Shown: positions 1-6,486 of the stretch, one piece after another
How positions within the stretch are numbered: the stretch's first letter is position 1
Layout of the letters: the number at the start of each line of letters is the position of its first letter
Source of the DNA: Albibacterium profundi
Lineage (GTDB): Bacteria; Bacteroidota; Bacteroidia; Sphingobacteriales; Sphingobacteriaceae
NCBI RefSeq assembly: GCF_042159835.1
Contig: NZ_JBBVGT010000002.1
Location: 1,860,001 to 1,924,000, forward strand
Reading direction: 5' to 3'
DNA length: 64,000 bases
Position numbers and translations under genes: made by a program
The notes under the pieces: model-generated
What the model was told of the DNA's origin: nothing
The model's input: the letters and a program-made list of their open reading frames with translations, nothing else
Databases searched by the model: none

Positions 1-1021
1 TTTTCCATCCTTCAACTGAATATCGGTTTTCGTGATAGTGCTTTGTAAGACCGTCAAACACTTCAACAAGTGCCTTATCCATCCTTTGGTCAGTAGTTTG
101 TACAATCGCATCCAACATCAGATAAATATTTTTCATGGTGAATTTCATTTTAGTCTGATCTTCTACGAACTTGTTTATATCTTCCATCAGTCCACGTGTC
201 GAATATTTTTCAAGGTTCATTTTATTGATGATCCACTTCCAAGACCTTTTCTGAAGATCCTTTGCAAACTCATTCCGTGTCACCTGAACTTTGTTCTGTG
301 AGCATGTGAACACTAGATCATCTGCTTTCAAGCCTTCGGTAAGTGCGTTCATTTTGACGGCATTTTCCAACACATCATCATACAGTTTCACTGCATTTAC
401 ATATCTCTGGACAATTTCACGAACGGCGTTATAGGACATTAACCCATTTTCCTGCTTTTCCGGATCATCGGATTCATCAGTGAAGAAATCATCAAACCCA
501 TTTGATTTTATACCGGGCTTTATAAGTTTTATCAATCCTATTTCCACACCAGTTTTACGTTCTGAAGAAGAAAAGCAATCACCAATATTGGTCTTGGTGC
601 CATAGCCCTCAATGATTGACAATAATTCGTTGCGTGACCTTGTATAGTTATTACTAAGAGTACTATAATTGCATAATGCGATTATCTCACAACCGTCAGG
701 GGCAATACTCCAAGCGTGGTTTATATGCTTTTCATCAGCACTAAAGGGCGGGTTCATTATGATGTAGTCAATATGGCTTATTTCATGGCTTTCCACTTCC
801 AAAAAGTCATGTTTTAGCAATTTGGCTTGATTCGAAGAAAGAATTGCCAATTGTGGGTCTTTCTCGCAGCATAATACCTTTGCACCTCTGTTTTTAAGCA
901 CTTGTATGATATTGCCTTTTCCGGAACTAGGCTCTAAAACGGTTTTTCCGCTTAAGTCTATGCCGGCTAACATCGTTTCGATCACTTGATCGGGCGTTGG
1001 ATAAAAGTCTTGATTAAACAT
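1..1021 (-). CDS. Phage DNA adenine-specific methyltransferase, DUF4942 type (partial, C-terminus beyond left edge)
   Basis: The frame is open from an ATG at its right end to the window edge, so only the first 340 codons are seen. Near residues 24-32 is a SAM-binding motif, VLEPSSGKGN. Near residue 77 is the catalytic motif MNPPFS, typical of N6-adenine methyltransferases of the NPPY/F class. The part beyond about residue 170 resembles the DUF4942 region that follows such methyltransferases in Bacteroidota phages and plasmids; this is family recognition from memory. It is transcribed opposite to the head genes and shares a 199-bp divergent control region with them. The likely role is protection of phage DNA from host restriction. 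Target sequence unknown. Confidence 0.8.
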   Translation of the reverse strand, partial: MFNQDFYPTPDQVIETMLAGIDLSGKTVLEPSSGKGNIIQVLKNRGAKVLCCEKDPQLAILSSNQAKLLKHDFLEVESHEISHIDYIIMNPPFSADEKHINHAWSIAPDGCEIIALCNYSTLSNNYTRSRNELLSIIEGYGTKTNIGDCFSSSERKTGVEIGLIKLIKPGIKSNGFDDFFTDESDDPEKQENGLMSYNAVREIVQRYVNAVKLYDDVLENAVKMNALTEGLKADDLVFTCSQNKVQVTRNEFAKDLQKRSWKWIINKMNLEKYSTRGLMEDINKFVEDQTKMKFTMKNIYLMLDAIVQTTDQRMDKALVEVFDGLTKHYHENRYSVEGWK

Positions 1022-1069
1022 AATTTCTATAATTTTTATTAGTGCGTATGTGGTAAACACATTGCAAAT

Positions 1070-1100
1070 ATCATTTGTTATGTTGAGAATAACAAATGAT
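1070..1100. promoter_or_regulatory. Perfect 12-bp inverted repeat between divergent methyltransferase and scaffold genes
   Basis: The arms ATCATTTGTTAT and ATAACAAATGAT are exactly complementary and are separated by the 7-base GTTGAGA. The element sits in the intergenic region from which both flanking genes are transcribed outward. Neither flanking gene ends here, so a terminator is not needed, and there is no T-run after the stem. An operator for a phage regulator is the simplest reading. Direct evidence stops at the symmetry. Confidence 0.5.
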
Positions 1101-1179
1101 TCAAGCCGATTATCTGTAAGTGCCTGATTGTTAGAAAGAAAAAGTGCTTACTATATAAACACTTTGTGTGTTTTCGATT

Positions 1180-1187
1180 TATATTTG
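1180..1187 (+). promoter_or_regulatory. Candidate -7 element of the phage late (head) promoter
   Basis: TATATTTG matches the Bacteroidota -7 consensus TAnnTTTG and lies 33 bases before the scaffold start codon. No TTTG is found at the usual 19-base spacing upstream, so this promoter may be weak or need an activator. The nearest TTTG is only 13 bases away. Confidence 0.4.
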
Positions 1188-1220
1188 CCCTATAAGACTT
1201 AAACAGAATAATTCAGGATT

Positions 1221-1907
1221 ATGAAATCAAAAATCTTAAAAGCACTGAAAATCAAGTTCAAAAATTTGGGGTTTAGTGACAAAGCTTTTGAGGGGGTTGC
1301 TGACTATTTAGCCACAACAATCACAGAAGAAGACCAAATCGAAACCGGTATAAACGGGGTCGAACCTATGTTCAAAGCCTTTCAGGGTGATGCAGATAGC
1401 CGTGTAAACATTGCTGTCGAAAAAGCTAAAGCTAAAAAAGCTGAAGAAGGGGGTGAAGAAGACGATGAAGGTGATGAAGGAAAACAGGGGGGTGCAAATC
1501 CAACCAAAAAGAAAACCGTTTCCAAATCGAATGATGACGAACCGCCGGCTTGGGCCAAAGGTCTGATCGAGCGTCTTGACAGCTTCGAAAAAGGAAAGGT
1601 AAATGAATCTAGGCAGCAAAAACTAGAAGCAAAATTGGAAGGGGTGCATGATTCAATCAAGAACACCGTTCTGAAAAGTTTCAAGCATGCAAAGTTTGAC
1701 AAAGATGAAGACTTTGATGCTTACTTGAATGAAATCGGTGAAACCGTTGAAAGTGCAAACCAAACATTGGAATCTAGTGGCTTAGGGGCTACAAAACCAT
1801 TGTTTGGGGCGGCTGATTCAAAAACAGGCGTTTCAAGTTCAGTTCAAAACTTCATTGAAAGTAAGAAAAATGCTACCGGCGGTGAACTGGCTGGTAAGGA
1901 AATTTAA
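1221..1907 (+). CDS. Probable capsid scaffolding protein
   Basis: A 228-residue, highly charged protein. An N-terminal helical segment (about 1-60) is followed by a Lys/Glu-rich, low-complexity linker (about 68-110), a coiled-coil-like region (about 110-190) and a Ser/Gly-rich tail. There is no signal peptide or membrane segment. Its place directly before the decoration and major capsid genes, with a charged helical composition, is what is expected of a tailed-phage scaffold, which fills the procapsid and is then lost. No protease motif was recognised, so it does not look like a fused protease-scaffold. The assignment rests on position and composition. Confidence 0.6.
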   Translation: MKSKILKALKIKFKNLGFSDKAFEGVADYLATTITEEDQIETGINGVEPMFKAFQGDADSRVNIAVEKAKAKKAEEGGEEDDEGDEGKQGGANPTKKKTVSKSNDDEPPAWAKGLIERLDSFEKGKVNESRQQKLEAKLEGVHDSIKNTVLKSFKHAKFDKDEDFDAYLNEIGETVESANQTLESSGLGATKPLFGAADSKTGVSSSVQNFIESKKNATGGELAGKEI

Positions 1908-1918
1908 ACTGTTAAAAA

Positions 1919-2503
1919 ATGGCATTACGTGTTAAAAGACAAAAAGATGAACGGCACTTGCATAGTATCGTTCATCGGCTTGCTGACATTCCGGGCGGTG
2001 TTACAGTCAATATTGACACTTTGGTTCCAGGTACAATCCTTAAGGAAGGTACCGTTATCGCAAAAGGTGAAAATGGGATGTACAATGTGGTGAAAACCGC
2101 AACCATCACGAAGGCAGCAACCACTACCGATACTGACTATGAAGTCAGCAAGGGCAATAATTTCAAAGTTGGAGATTTTTTTGCGGCTAAAGTTGGCGCA
2201 AAATCTTTTGCTATTACAGCAATAAACCGTGATGATCCTGAAAAGGATGTGATCACGTTGGGTACCACACTAGGTGCCGCCGTTCCATTGGGTACGGTTG
2301 TGTTCGAAGCAAAAGCAGAATCTACAGGAACGGCATCGGCGTTAAAACACGCTCCTTTAGCTGTTGTAGGTGAAAGCCATGATGTTGAAGCAAATGAGAA
2401 CCTTTTCGCTTCAGCTATGCTGATTGGCGTTCTTAAGGCTGATACGGCACCGGCTGCATCGGCTGAAATCAAGGCTGCAATTCCAACAATTATTTTCATT
2501 TAA
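1919..2503 (+). CDS. Head fiber / capsid decoration protein
   Basis: A 194-residue protein rich in Ala, Thr, Val and Gly and poor in aromatic residues, which suggests a beta-rich capsid accessory. The N-terminus has a conserved-looking stretch with VHRLADIPGGV; the C-terminal part is Ala-rich and ends hydrophobic (TIIFI). It lies 11 bases after the scaffold gene and 16 bases before the capsid gene, the usual slot for a decoration or head-fiber protein in Bacteroidota siphophages. Which of the two it is cannot be told from sequence. A standard AGGAGG-like ribosome site follows it, for the next gene. Confidence 0.6.
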   Translation: MALRVKRQKDERHLHSIVHRLADIPGGVTVNIDTLVPGTILKEGTVIAKGENGMYNVVKTATITKAATTTDTDYEVSKGNNFKVGDFFAAKVGAKSFAITAINRDDPEKDVITLGTTLGAAVPLGTVVFEAKAESTGTASALKHAPLAVVGESHDVEANENLFASAMLIGVLKADTAPAASAEIKAAIPTIIFI

Positions 2504-2519
2504 CTAGGAGGACTTAGAG

Positions 2520-3611
2520 ATGATAAAAAGCTTAATGAGAGGCTTGCAGGAAAAGGATATGCAAGCCGTCGTAAATACTTACGAATTGAAAAATTACTAT
2601 TATCCTTCTTTGTTTCCTATCACTTCACAAAAGTCGCTTACATGGAAAGCCCTTGAGGTGCAAACAGGATTAAGGGTTGCGGGTGACGTTATTTCATTCA
2701 ATTCTTCCATTCCAAAGAAAGACCGTGAAGCTATTGCACGCATTGACGGTGATATCCCAAAAATTGGGCTTTCACGGGAAAAGACTGAAGACTTCTTGAA
2801 TGAATACAACAATCTTCGTGCGTTGGCTAACAGCGATGAAGATTTGCGCCGCCTTGTTGAAATGTGGGCTGAAGATACTGAATTCTGTTGGGCCGGTGTT
2901 GCAAACAGATTAGAGTGGATCGCTTTACGGCAAATCTCACTTGGTAAAGTGAAGTTTACCAATCAGAACAACGCTGCTGTTGTGACACAGTTCGACGTGG
3001 ACTATCAAATTCCGGCTAGCCAAAAAATGGGTGTTACCGATTCTTGGAATGCTTCAGGAGCAAAGGTAACGCAAGCTTTCAAAGCAGCTATCAAAGCTGG
3101 AAAAGATGCTAATTCTTCATTGAAGTTCGCTTGGATGAACATGGACACTTTTTCTAAAATGGTTGAGCAAGAAGAAATTATCAAGAAATCGGCATCCTTT
3201 GCCAATAATGCTTTGGGAATTTCTCAAACACCTGATTTATCGACCGTCAATTCGATGCTATCACGTCAAGCGTGGTTAAATGGATTGCAGATCATTCTTG
3301 TAGATCAGGATATCACTTTGGAACTGGCAAACGGTAAACGTAACACCGGTAACCCGTTCGAAGATGATGTTGTTCTGTTCACCGAAAGCAAGGTGTTGGG
3401 TAAAACCTTCCATGCTCCATTAGCAGATGAAAGCATCGAAGGATCTGTTGCATTGAAAACCAAAAGAAGCCACACACTGATCAAGAAGTACGCAATTGAG
3501 CGTCCTACAGTTACTGAAGTGACTGAAGGGATGGCAAATGCGTTCCCTGCTTGGATGGGTGCCGGCCGTTCGGTTCTGATGCAGACAAATAACAGCACTT
3601 GGAATAAGTAA
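2520..3611 (+). CDS. Major capsid protein
   Basis: A 363-residue protein in the expected size range for an HK97-fold capsid subunit of the gpE-like class. It lacks a signal peptide or membrane segment. The C-terminal part contains the run AIERPTVTEVTEGM, followed by aromatic and Gly-rich strands, as in capsid proteins annotated major capsid protein E in Bacteroidota prophages (recalled, not searched). The start ATG is preceded by AGGAGGACTT, one of the few strong purine-rich ribosome sites in this prophage, fitting a highly expressed product. It is flanked by decoration and connector genes. Confidence 0.75.
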   Translation: MIKSLMRGLQEKDMQAVVNTYELKNYYYPSLFPITSQKSLTWKALEVQTGLRVAGDVISFNSSIPKKDREAIARIDGDIPKIGLSREKTEDFLNEYNNLRALANSDEDLRRLVEMWAEDTEFCWAGVANRLEWIALRQISLGKVKFTNQNNAAVVTQFDVDYQIPASQKMGVTDSWNASGAKVTQAFKAAIKAGKDANSSLKFAWMNMDTFSKMVEQEEIIKKSASFANNALGISQTPDLSTVNSMLSRQAWLNGLQIILVDQDITLELANGKRNTGNPFEDDVVLFTESKVLGKTFHAPLADESIEGSVALKTKRSHTLIKKYAIERPTVTEVTEGMANAFPAWMGAGRSVLMQTNNSTWNK

Positions 3612-3620
3612 AAAGGGATT

Positions 3621-3950
3621 ATGGCAACGGTTGGAGAATTTTTAAAGATAAAACTATCAAAATTCGATGTTGAGGTTGCGGACACGGAACTAGAACTAAT
3701 GTTCTTGGAAAGTGATACGAATCTTGATACCGAAATAACACCTGAAGTAATGATCGAGACTAAAAAAGCTTTAGTAAAGTTCATTCCTGAATTATTGTTG
3801 GTTCCTGAAGTATCTGAAGGTGAATTCAAGATCAAATTTGATCGTGATGGCATCCTAGCATACTACAGGATTCTTTGCAAGGAATTGGGTGTTGATGATG
3901 GTTTATCCGGTGATACTCCAACCGTTACATTTATTGGTGATCGATGGTAA
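3621..3950 (+). CDS. Probable head-tail connector (adaptor) protein
   Basis: A 109-residue acidic protein directly after the capsid gene. It has predicted helices at about residues 1-35 and 45-60 and a C-terminal stretch DGILAYYRILCKELGVDD. Position and size match gp6/gp15-like adaptors that bind the portal ring. The last bases overlap the start of the next gene by 7 bases, showing translational coupling. No sequence motif was recognised; the call is by gene order. Confidence 0.5.
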   Translation: MATVGEFLKIKLSKFDVEVADTELELMFLESDTNLDTEITPEVMIETKKALVKFIPELLLVPEVSEGEFKIKFDRDGILAYYRILCKELGVDDGLSGDTPTVTFIGDRW

Positions 3951-4267
3951 GCAAGTATCAGTATCCTTATATACTTCAAATCAGCATTATCAATCCATCT
4001 ACGAAGGATGAAAACGGCAATTGGTCTGAAGAAACCGAAAGTTGGGTAAACCTATGCAGATGTAGAGATGAAGCCGGTAAGGGCAAAAAAGTAACGGATT
4101 CCGACAATACCATTCATGAATACACATTCTTGATCCAAAAGCCTGAAGGCGTTGAACCGATCAAGAAAGGAACGAAAGTAAGGGTAATGGAGGGGAATGT
4201 TAAAAGGGCTGAAGGCACGGTGATCTATTCAAGAAAAGACAAATTTCACTCAAGAACATGGGTATAG
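3944..4267 (+). CDS. Probable head closure (stopper) protein
   Basis: A 107-residue, beta-rich protein with the pattern of phage head-closure/stopper proteins. An N-terminal strand pair is followed by a long acidic turn (residues about 18-33), and the C-terminal part (about 70-107) carries a VRVMEGN turn and a closing TVIYSRKDK strand. Its order after the adaptor and before a gp10-like gene fits the head-completion module. It overlaps both neighbours slightly (7 and 10 bases). Confidence 0.55.
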   Translation: MVSKYQYPYILQISIINPSTKDENGNWSEETESWVNLCRCRDEAGKGKKVTDSDNTIHEYTFLIQKPEGVEPIKKGTKVRVMEGNVKRAEGTVIYSRKDKFHSRTWV

Positions 4268-4740
4268 AACCAACATTCAAAATGACAGATATCAGAAAAC
4301 AGCTTGAAAAGAAAGCTGATTTGATACGTCGGCAAATTATACGCCGATTGATGTCACTTGGTGAAATGTGTATCGGTGAAGCCCGTACCAACAAAGGGTA
4401 TGAAGATCAAACCGGTGCATTAACTTCTTCTATTGGGTATGTCGTTGTAGATCATGGTAAGGTTATTCGGTTAGCCGGATTTGAAAAGCCTATGACGGCG
4501 GCAATCGATAGTACCGGTACTGCTGATGATGGTGTACTGGAAGGTAAGCAACTTGCTGAATCGTTGGCAAACAAAGTGTCTACCAAGGGTTACGCACTTA
4601 TCGTTGTGGCTGGTATGCATTACGCAATGCATGTTGAAGCTATGGGATTGAATGTTATCGGTTCTTCTGAACTTCTTGCTGAACGCCAACTTCCTGAAAT
4701 GCTTAGAAAGCTGAAAGGTAATATCTCTAAAATGAACTAG
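4258..4740 (+). CDS. HK97 gp10-like tail/neck protein
   Basis: A 160-residue basic protein. Residues 10-45 form a helix (KQLEKKADLIRRQIIRRLM) followed by the ARTNKGYEDQTGALTSSIGY region. The helix followed by a Y..QTG.L.SSIG turn is the hallmark of the HK97 gp10 / minor tail component family. Near residue 120 is HYAMHVEAMGLNVIG, also characteristic. It acts in head-tail joining or tail completion. The start overlaps the preceding gene by 10 bases. Confidence 0.7.
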   Translation: MGIEPTFKMTDIRKQLEKKADLIRRQIIRRLMSLGEMCIGEARTNKGYEDQTGALTSSIGYVVVDHGKVIRLAGFEKPMTAAIDSTGTADDGVLEGKQLAESLANKVSTKGYALIVVAGMHYAMHVEAMGLNVIGSSELLAERQLPEMLRKLKGNISKMN

Positions 4741-4742
4741 GC

Positions 4743-5147
4743 ATGATATCCATTGACGAACAAACGACACTGATCTACAAAGCGGTCAATTCGAGTGCCT
4801 TAAAAAGCGCAATTACCGGTGAAGTGGAAAAGAATTGGGGGCCTACAGATTCCGACAAAGAAAACATCGTAGTTGTATCCATTACAACGGATAACAGCAC
4901 CGATCAACGAGGGATCACGAACGTAAATATCCACGTTCCCAATATCGTACGCAACATCAATGAAAAAGATCAGGAATTGCCTGATAACAAACGGTTCAAA
5001 GAACTGGGAGATATAGCCAAAACGGTATTAAAATCAGGTTTTGGGGCAAATTACAACTACTGGACTGAAAGCCAACAATTGTTGAGGAACCCTAATACCG
5101 GCAACTGGTATCTGAACTTCAGGATCAGGTTCAAATATCATAATTGA
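4743..5147 (+). CDS. Probable tail terminator / tail completion protein
   Basis: A 134-residue soluble protein of alternating helices and strands. The N-terminal IDEQTTLIYKAVNSS is followed by a central Asn/Thr-rich loop region and a C-terminal NWYLNFRIRFKYHN. Its place between the gp10-like gene and the tail tube is the normal slot of the gpU-like tail terminator, which caps the tail tube and joins it to the head. The sequence alone gives no diagnostic motif. Confidence 0.5.
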   Translation: MISIDEQTTLIYKAVNSSALKSAITGEVEKNWGPTDSDKENIVVVSITTDNSTDQRGITNVNIHVPNIVRNINEKDQELPDNKRFKELGDIAKTVLKSGFGANYNYWTESQQLLRNPNTGNWYLNFRIRFKYHN

Positions 5148-5173
5148 TTGATTCACATTTTAAATTATTTGTT

Positions 5174-5680
5174 ATGGCAAGTGTAATAACATTGGGTTTA
5201 GTTGACATAAAAGTCGGTGCCCCTGCTGCTGATGGCGGTCCAGGTACCACGTTAGCCAAAATAGGTAAGACCTATAAAAATACGTGTAACCTTGTTCAGG
5301 ACGTCGCTGATGTGACGGAACATTTTGAAGAAGGAAAAGCTTCACCTGAAGTTCGTAGAAAATTCAAGAAGTCAGCGGTTTTGACTTTCTCTATCATGGA
5401 TCCGGATTTACAGTTTTTATCAGACTACGTAGGCGGTGCCGTGAGCGGTTCAGGTGCATCGGCAACATGGAACTTCGACGGGGCTGTTATCATCCCTGAT
5501 AAGACAGTCGTTGCGACACCTCAACAAGGTTTGGAAATAACCATTCCACGTGGTGACATCGAAGCTGTTATCAATTCCGATTTTTCCGATGAAGGAATCT
5601 TCTTGGTTGACTTTACGGTTACGCCGTTGACACCTACTAAAACAGGAGTCGGACCGGTGCAAGCCAAAGTAAAGGCATAG
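5174..5680 (+). CDS. Major tail tube protein
   Basis: A 168-residue protein starting MASVITLGLV. I chose this ATG over one 30 bases upstream because the upstream ten codons overlap the previous gene and do not look conserved. It is beta-rich, with Gly/Asp turns and a central segment FLSDYVGGAVSGSGA, and it ends with a strand-rich FTVTPLTPT region. This is the pattern of tail tube subunits. A strong intrinsic terminator directly follows, consistent with a highly expressed structural gene whose transcript is attenuated before the tail-assembly genes. Confidence 0.7.
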   Translation: MASVITLGLVDIKVGAPAADGGPGTTLAKIGKTYKNTCNLVQDVADVTEHFEEGKASPEVRRKFKKSAVLTFSIMDPDLQFLSDYVGGAVSGSGASATWNFDGAVIIPDKTVVATPQQGLEITIPRGDIEAVINSDFSDEGIFLVDFTVTPLTPTKTGVGPVQAKVKA

Positions 5681-5710
5681 TGAGCCTTATGGAATAGACC
5701 TTTAAACCCG

Positions 5711-5738
5711 AAAAGCCCCAAAATCGGGGCTTTTTTTT
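5711..5738 (+). terminator. Rho-independent terminator after the tail tube gene
   Basis: AAAAGCCCC pairs perfectly with GGGGCTTTT over a 6-base loop and runs into eight T residues. It splits the late operon between abundant head/tail-tube products and the low-copy tape measure module, so it probably acts as an attenuator rather than the operon end. Confidence 0.85.
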
Positions 5739-5749
5739 ACACTTAAAAA

Positions 5750-6262
5750 ATGACTGAAGATAAAGAATTTGACAAAATACAGGCTGAAAGGAACGAATTA
5801 AACGTCCTTTTGGATAAAGGTTTGAAATTCGAGATTGACAGGTTCTTTCCGTTCAATCTTGGAAAAAGGAAGAAGTGGACATTTGTTATCAAGGAGCCTT
5901 ATTTGGGAACCTTGGATCGTATTTCAAATGTATCTATCGATATGGATATATCAGAAAACAGTATTCAGGAAGATCCGTGGTCTGAAAGCAAATCATTGGT
6001 GAAAAAACACGCTTTTAAAGCCGCCAAAGTGATTGCCATTGCTTACTTGAACAATCTTATCCTTATCAAGCTTTTTACACGTGTTTTGGCTTATTTCTTT
6101 AAATGGACAATTAAACCTTCCAAGTTGTACGCTTACGCTAGCTACATGAACGTAATGTGCAATTTCGGGGATTTTACGAACTCTATCAGATTGATAAGCG
6201 CAAGCCGGACAACCCTGCCAGTAAAAAGGGAAAATCTGATAGAGGGAAATTCAAAGGTTTAA
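5750..6262 (+). CDS. Tail assembly chaperone (gpG-like, upstream frame)
   Basis: A 170-residue protein between the tail tube and the tape measure, where long-tailed phages encode the G and G-T chaperones. The first 50 residues are charged and include KFEIDRFFPFNL. Residues 80-130 are helical and rich in hydrophobic residues with basic flanks. The last 40 codons overlap a second open frame shifted by -1, which continues for 74 codons after this frame stops. That overlap is the signature of lambda-type G/GT frameshifting. By analogy both products would coat the tape measure during tail assembly. No sequence family was recognised. Confidence 0.6.
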   Translation: MTEDKEFDKIQAERNELNVLLDKGLKFEIDRFFPFNLGKRKKWTFVIKEPYLGTLDRISNVSIDMDISENSIQEDPWSESKSLVKKHAFKAAKVIAIAYLNNLILIKLFTRVLAYFFKWTIKPSKLYAYASYMNVMCNFGDFTNSIRLISASRTTLPVKRENLIEGNSKV

Positions 6263-6483
6263 ATTCTCCTTTTGGTCAACGAGGTTCTATTTGCGCACAC
6301 TTCGGATACACATGGAATTATCTTCATTGGGGTATAAAATGGAATGTTCTTCAACGTGTTTTGGTCGATTCACCTTTCTATGATTACGAAGACGATGATA
6401 ACGGGAACGGTGATAGGGTTATATCGGTGACAGAAGATAATGCTAATGAATTAATGAATTACATTAACAATTTGAATAGATAG
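6142..6483 (+). CDS. Tail assembly chaperone extension (gpT-like, -1 frame)
   Basis: This frame is open from just after a TAG at 6139 and has no ATG in the overlap, only a GTG at 6157. It is rich in charged residues around RGKFKGLNSPFGQRG and ends NELMNYINNLNR, 3 bases before the tape measure gene. It is best read as the C-terminal extension of the preceding chaperone made by -1 frameshifting, giving a fusion of about 244 residues. Independent initiation at the GTG cannot be excluded. Confidence 0.55.
   Translation, partial: LHERNVQFRGFYELYQIDKRKPDNPASKKGKSDRGKFKGLNSPFGQRGSICAHFGYTWNYLHWGIKWNVLQRVLVDSPFYDYEDDDNGNGDRVISVTEDNANELMNYINNLNR
6223..6229 (+). other. Candidate -1 ribosomal frameshift site between tail chaperone frames
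   Basis: The heptamer A AAA AGG lies in the correct register for the upstream frame (codons GTA AAA AGG GAA). It is the only X-XXY-YYZ-like run I found inside the window where both frames are open (6142-6262). The P-site tRNA re-pairs perfectly at AAA and the A-site shifts from AGG to AAG. A nearby GGGAAAA is out of register. This is not one of the strongest known slippery heptamers, so the exact site is tentative. Confidence 0.45.
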
Positions 6484-6486
6484 GCT

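Noticed and set aside
32..301. Plus-strand frame of 89 codons at the left edge
   Set aside because: It is the reverse of the methyltransferase gene, which has clear family motifs and stays open for over 1 kb.
6228..6234. GGGAAAA as the frameshift heptamer
   Set aside because: It is out of register with the upstream frame, so the P- and A-site codons do not match a simultaneous -1 slip.
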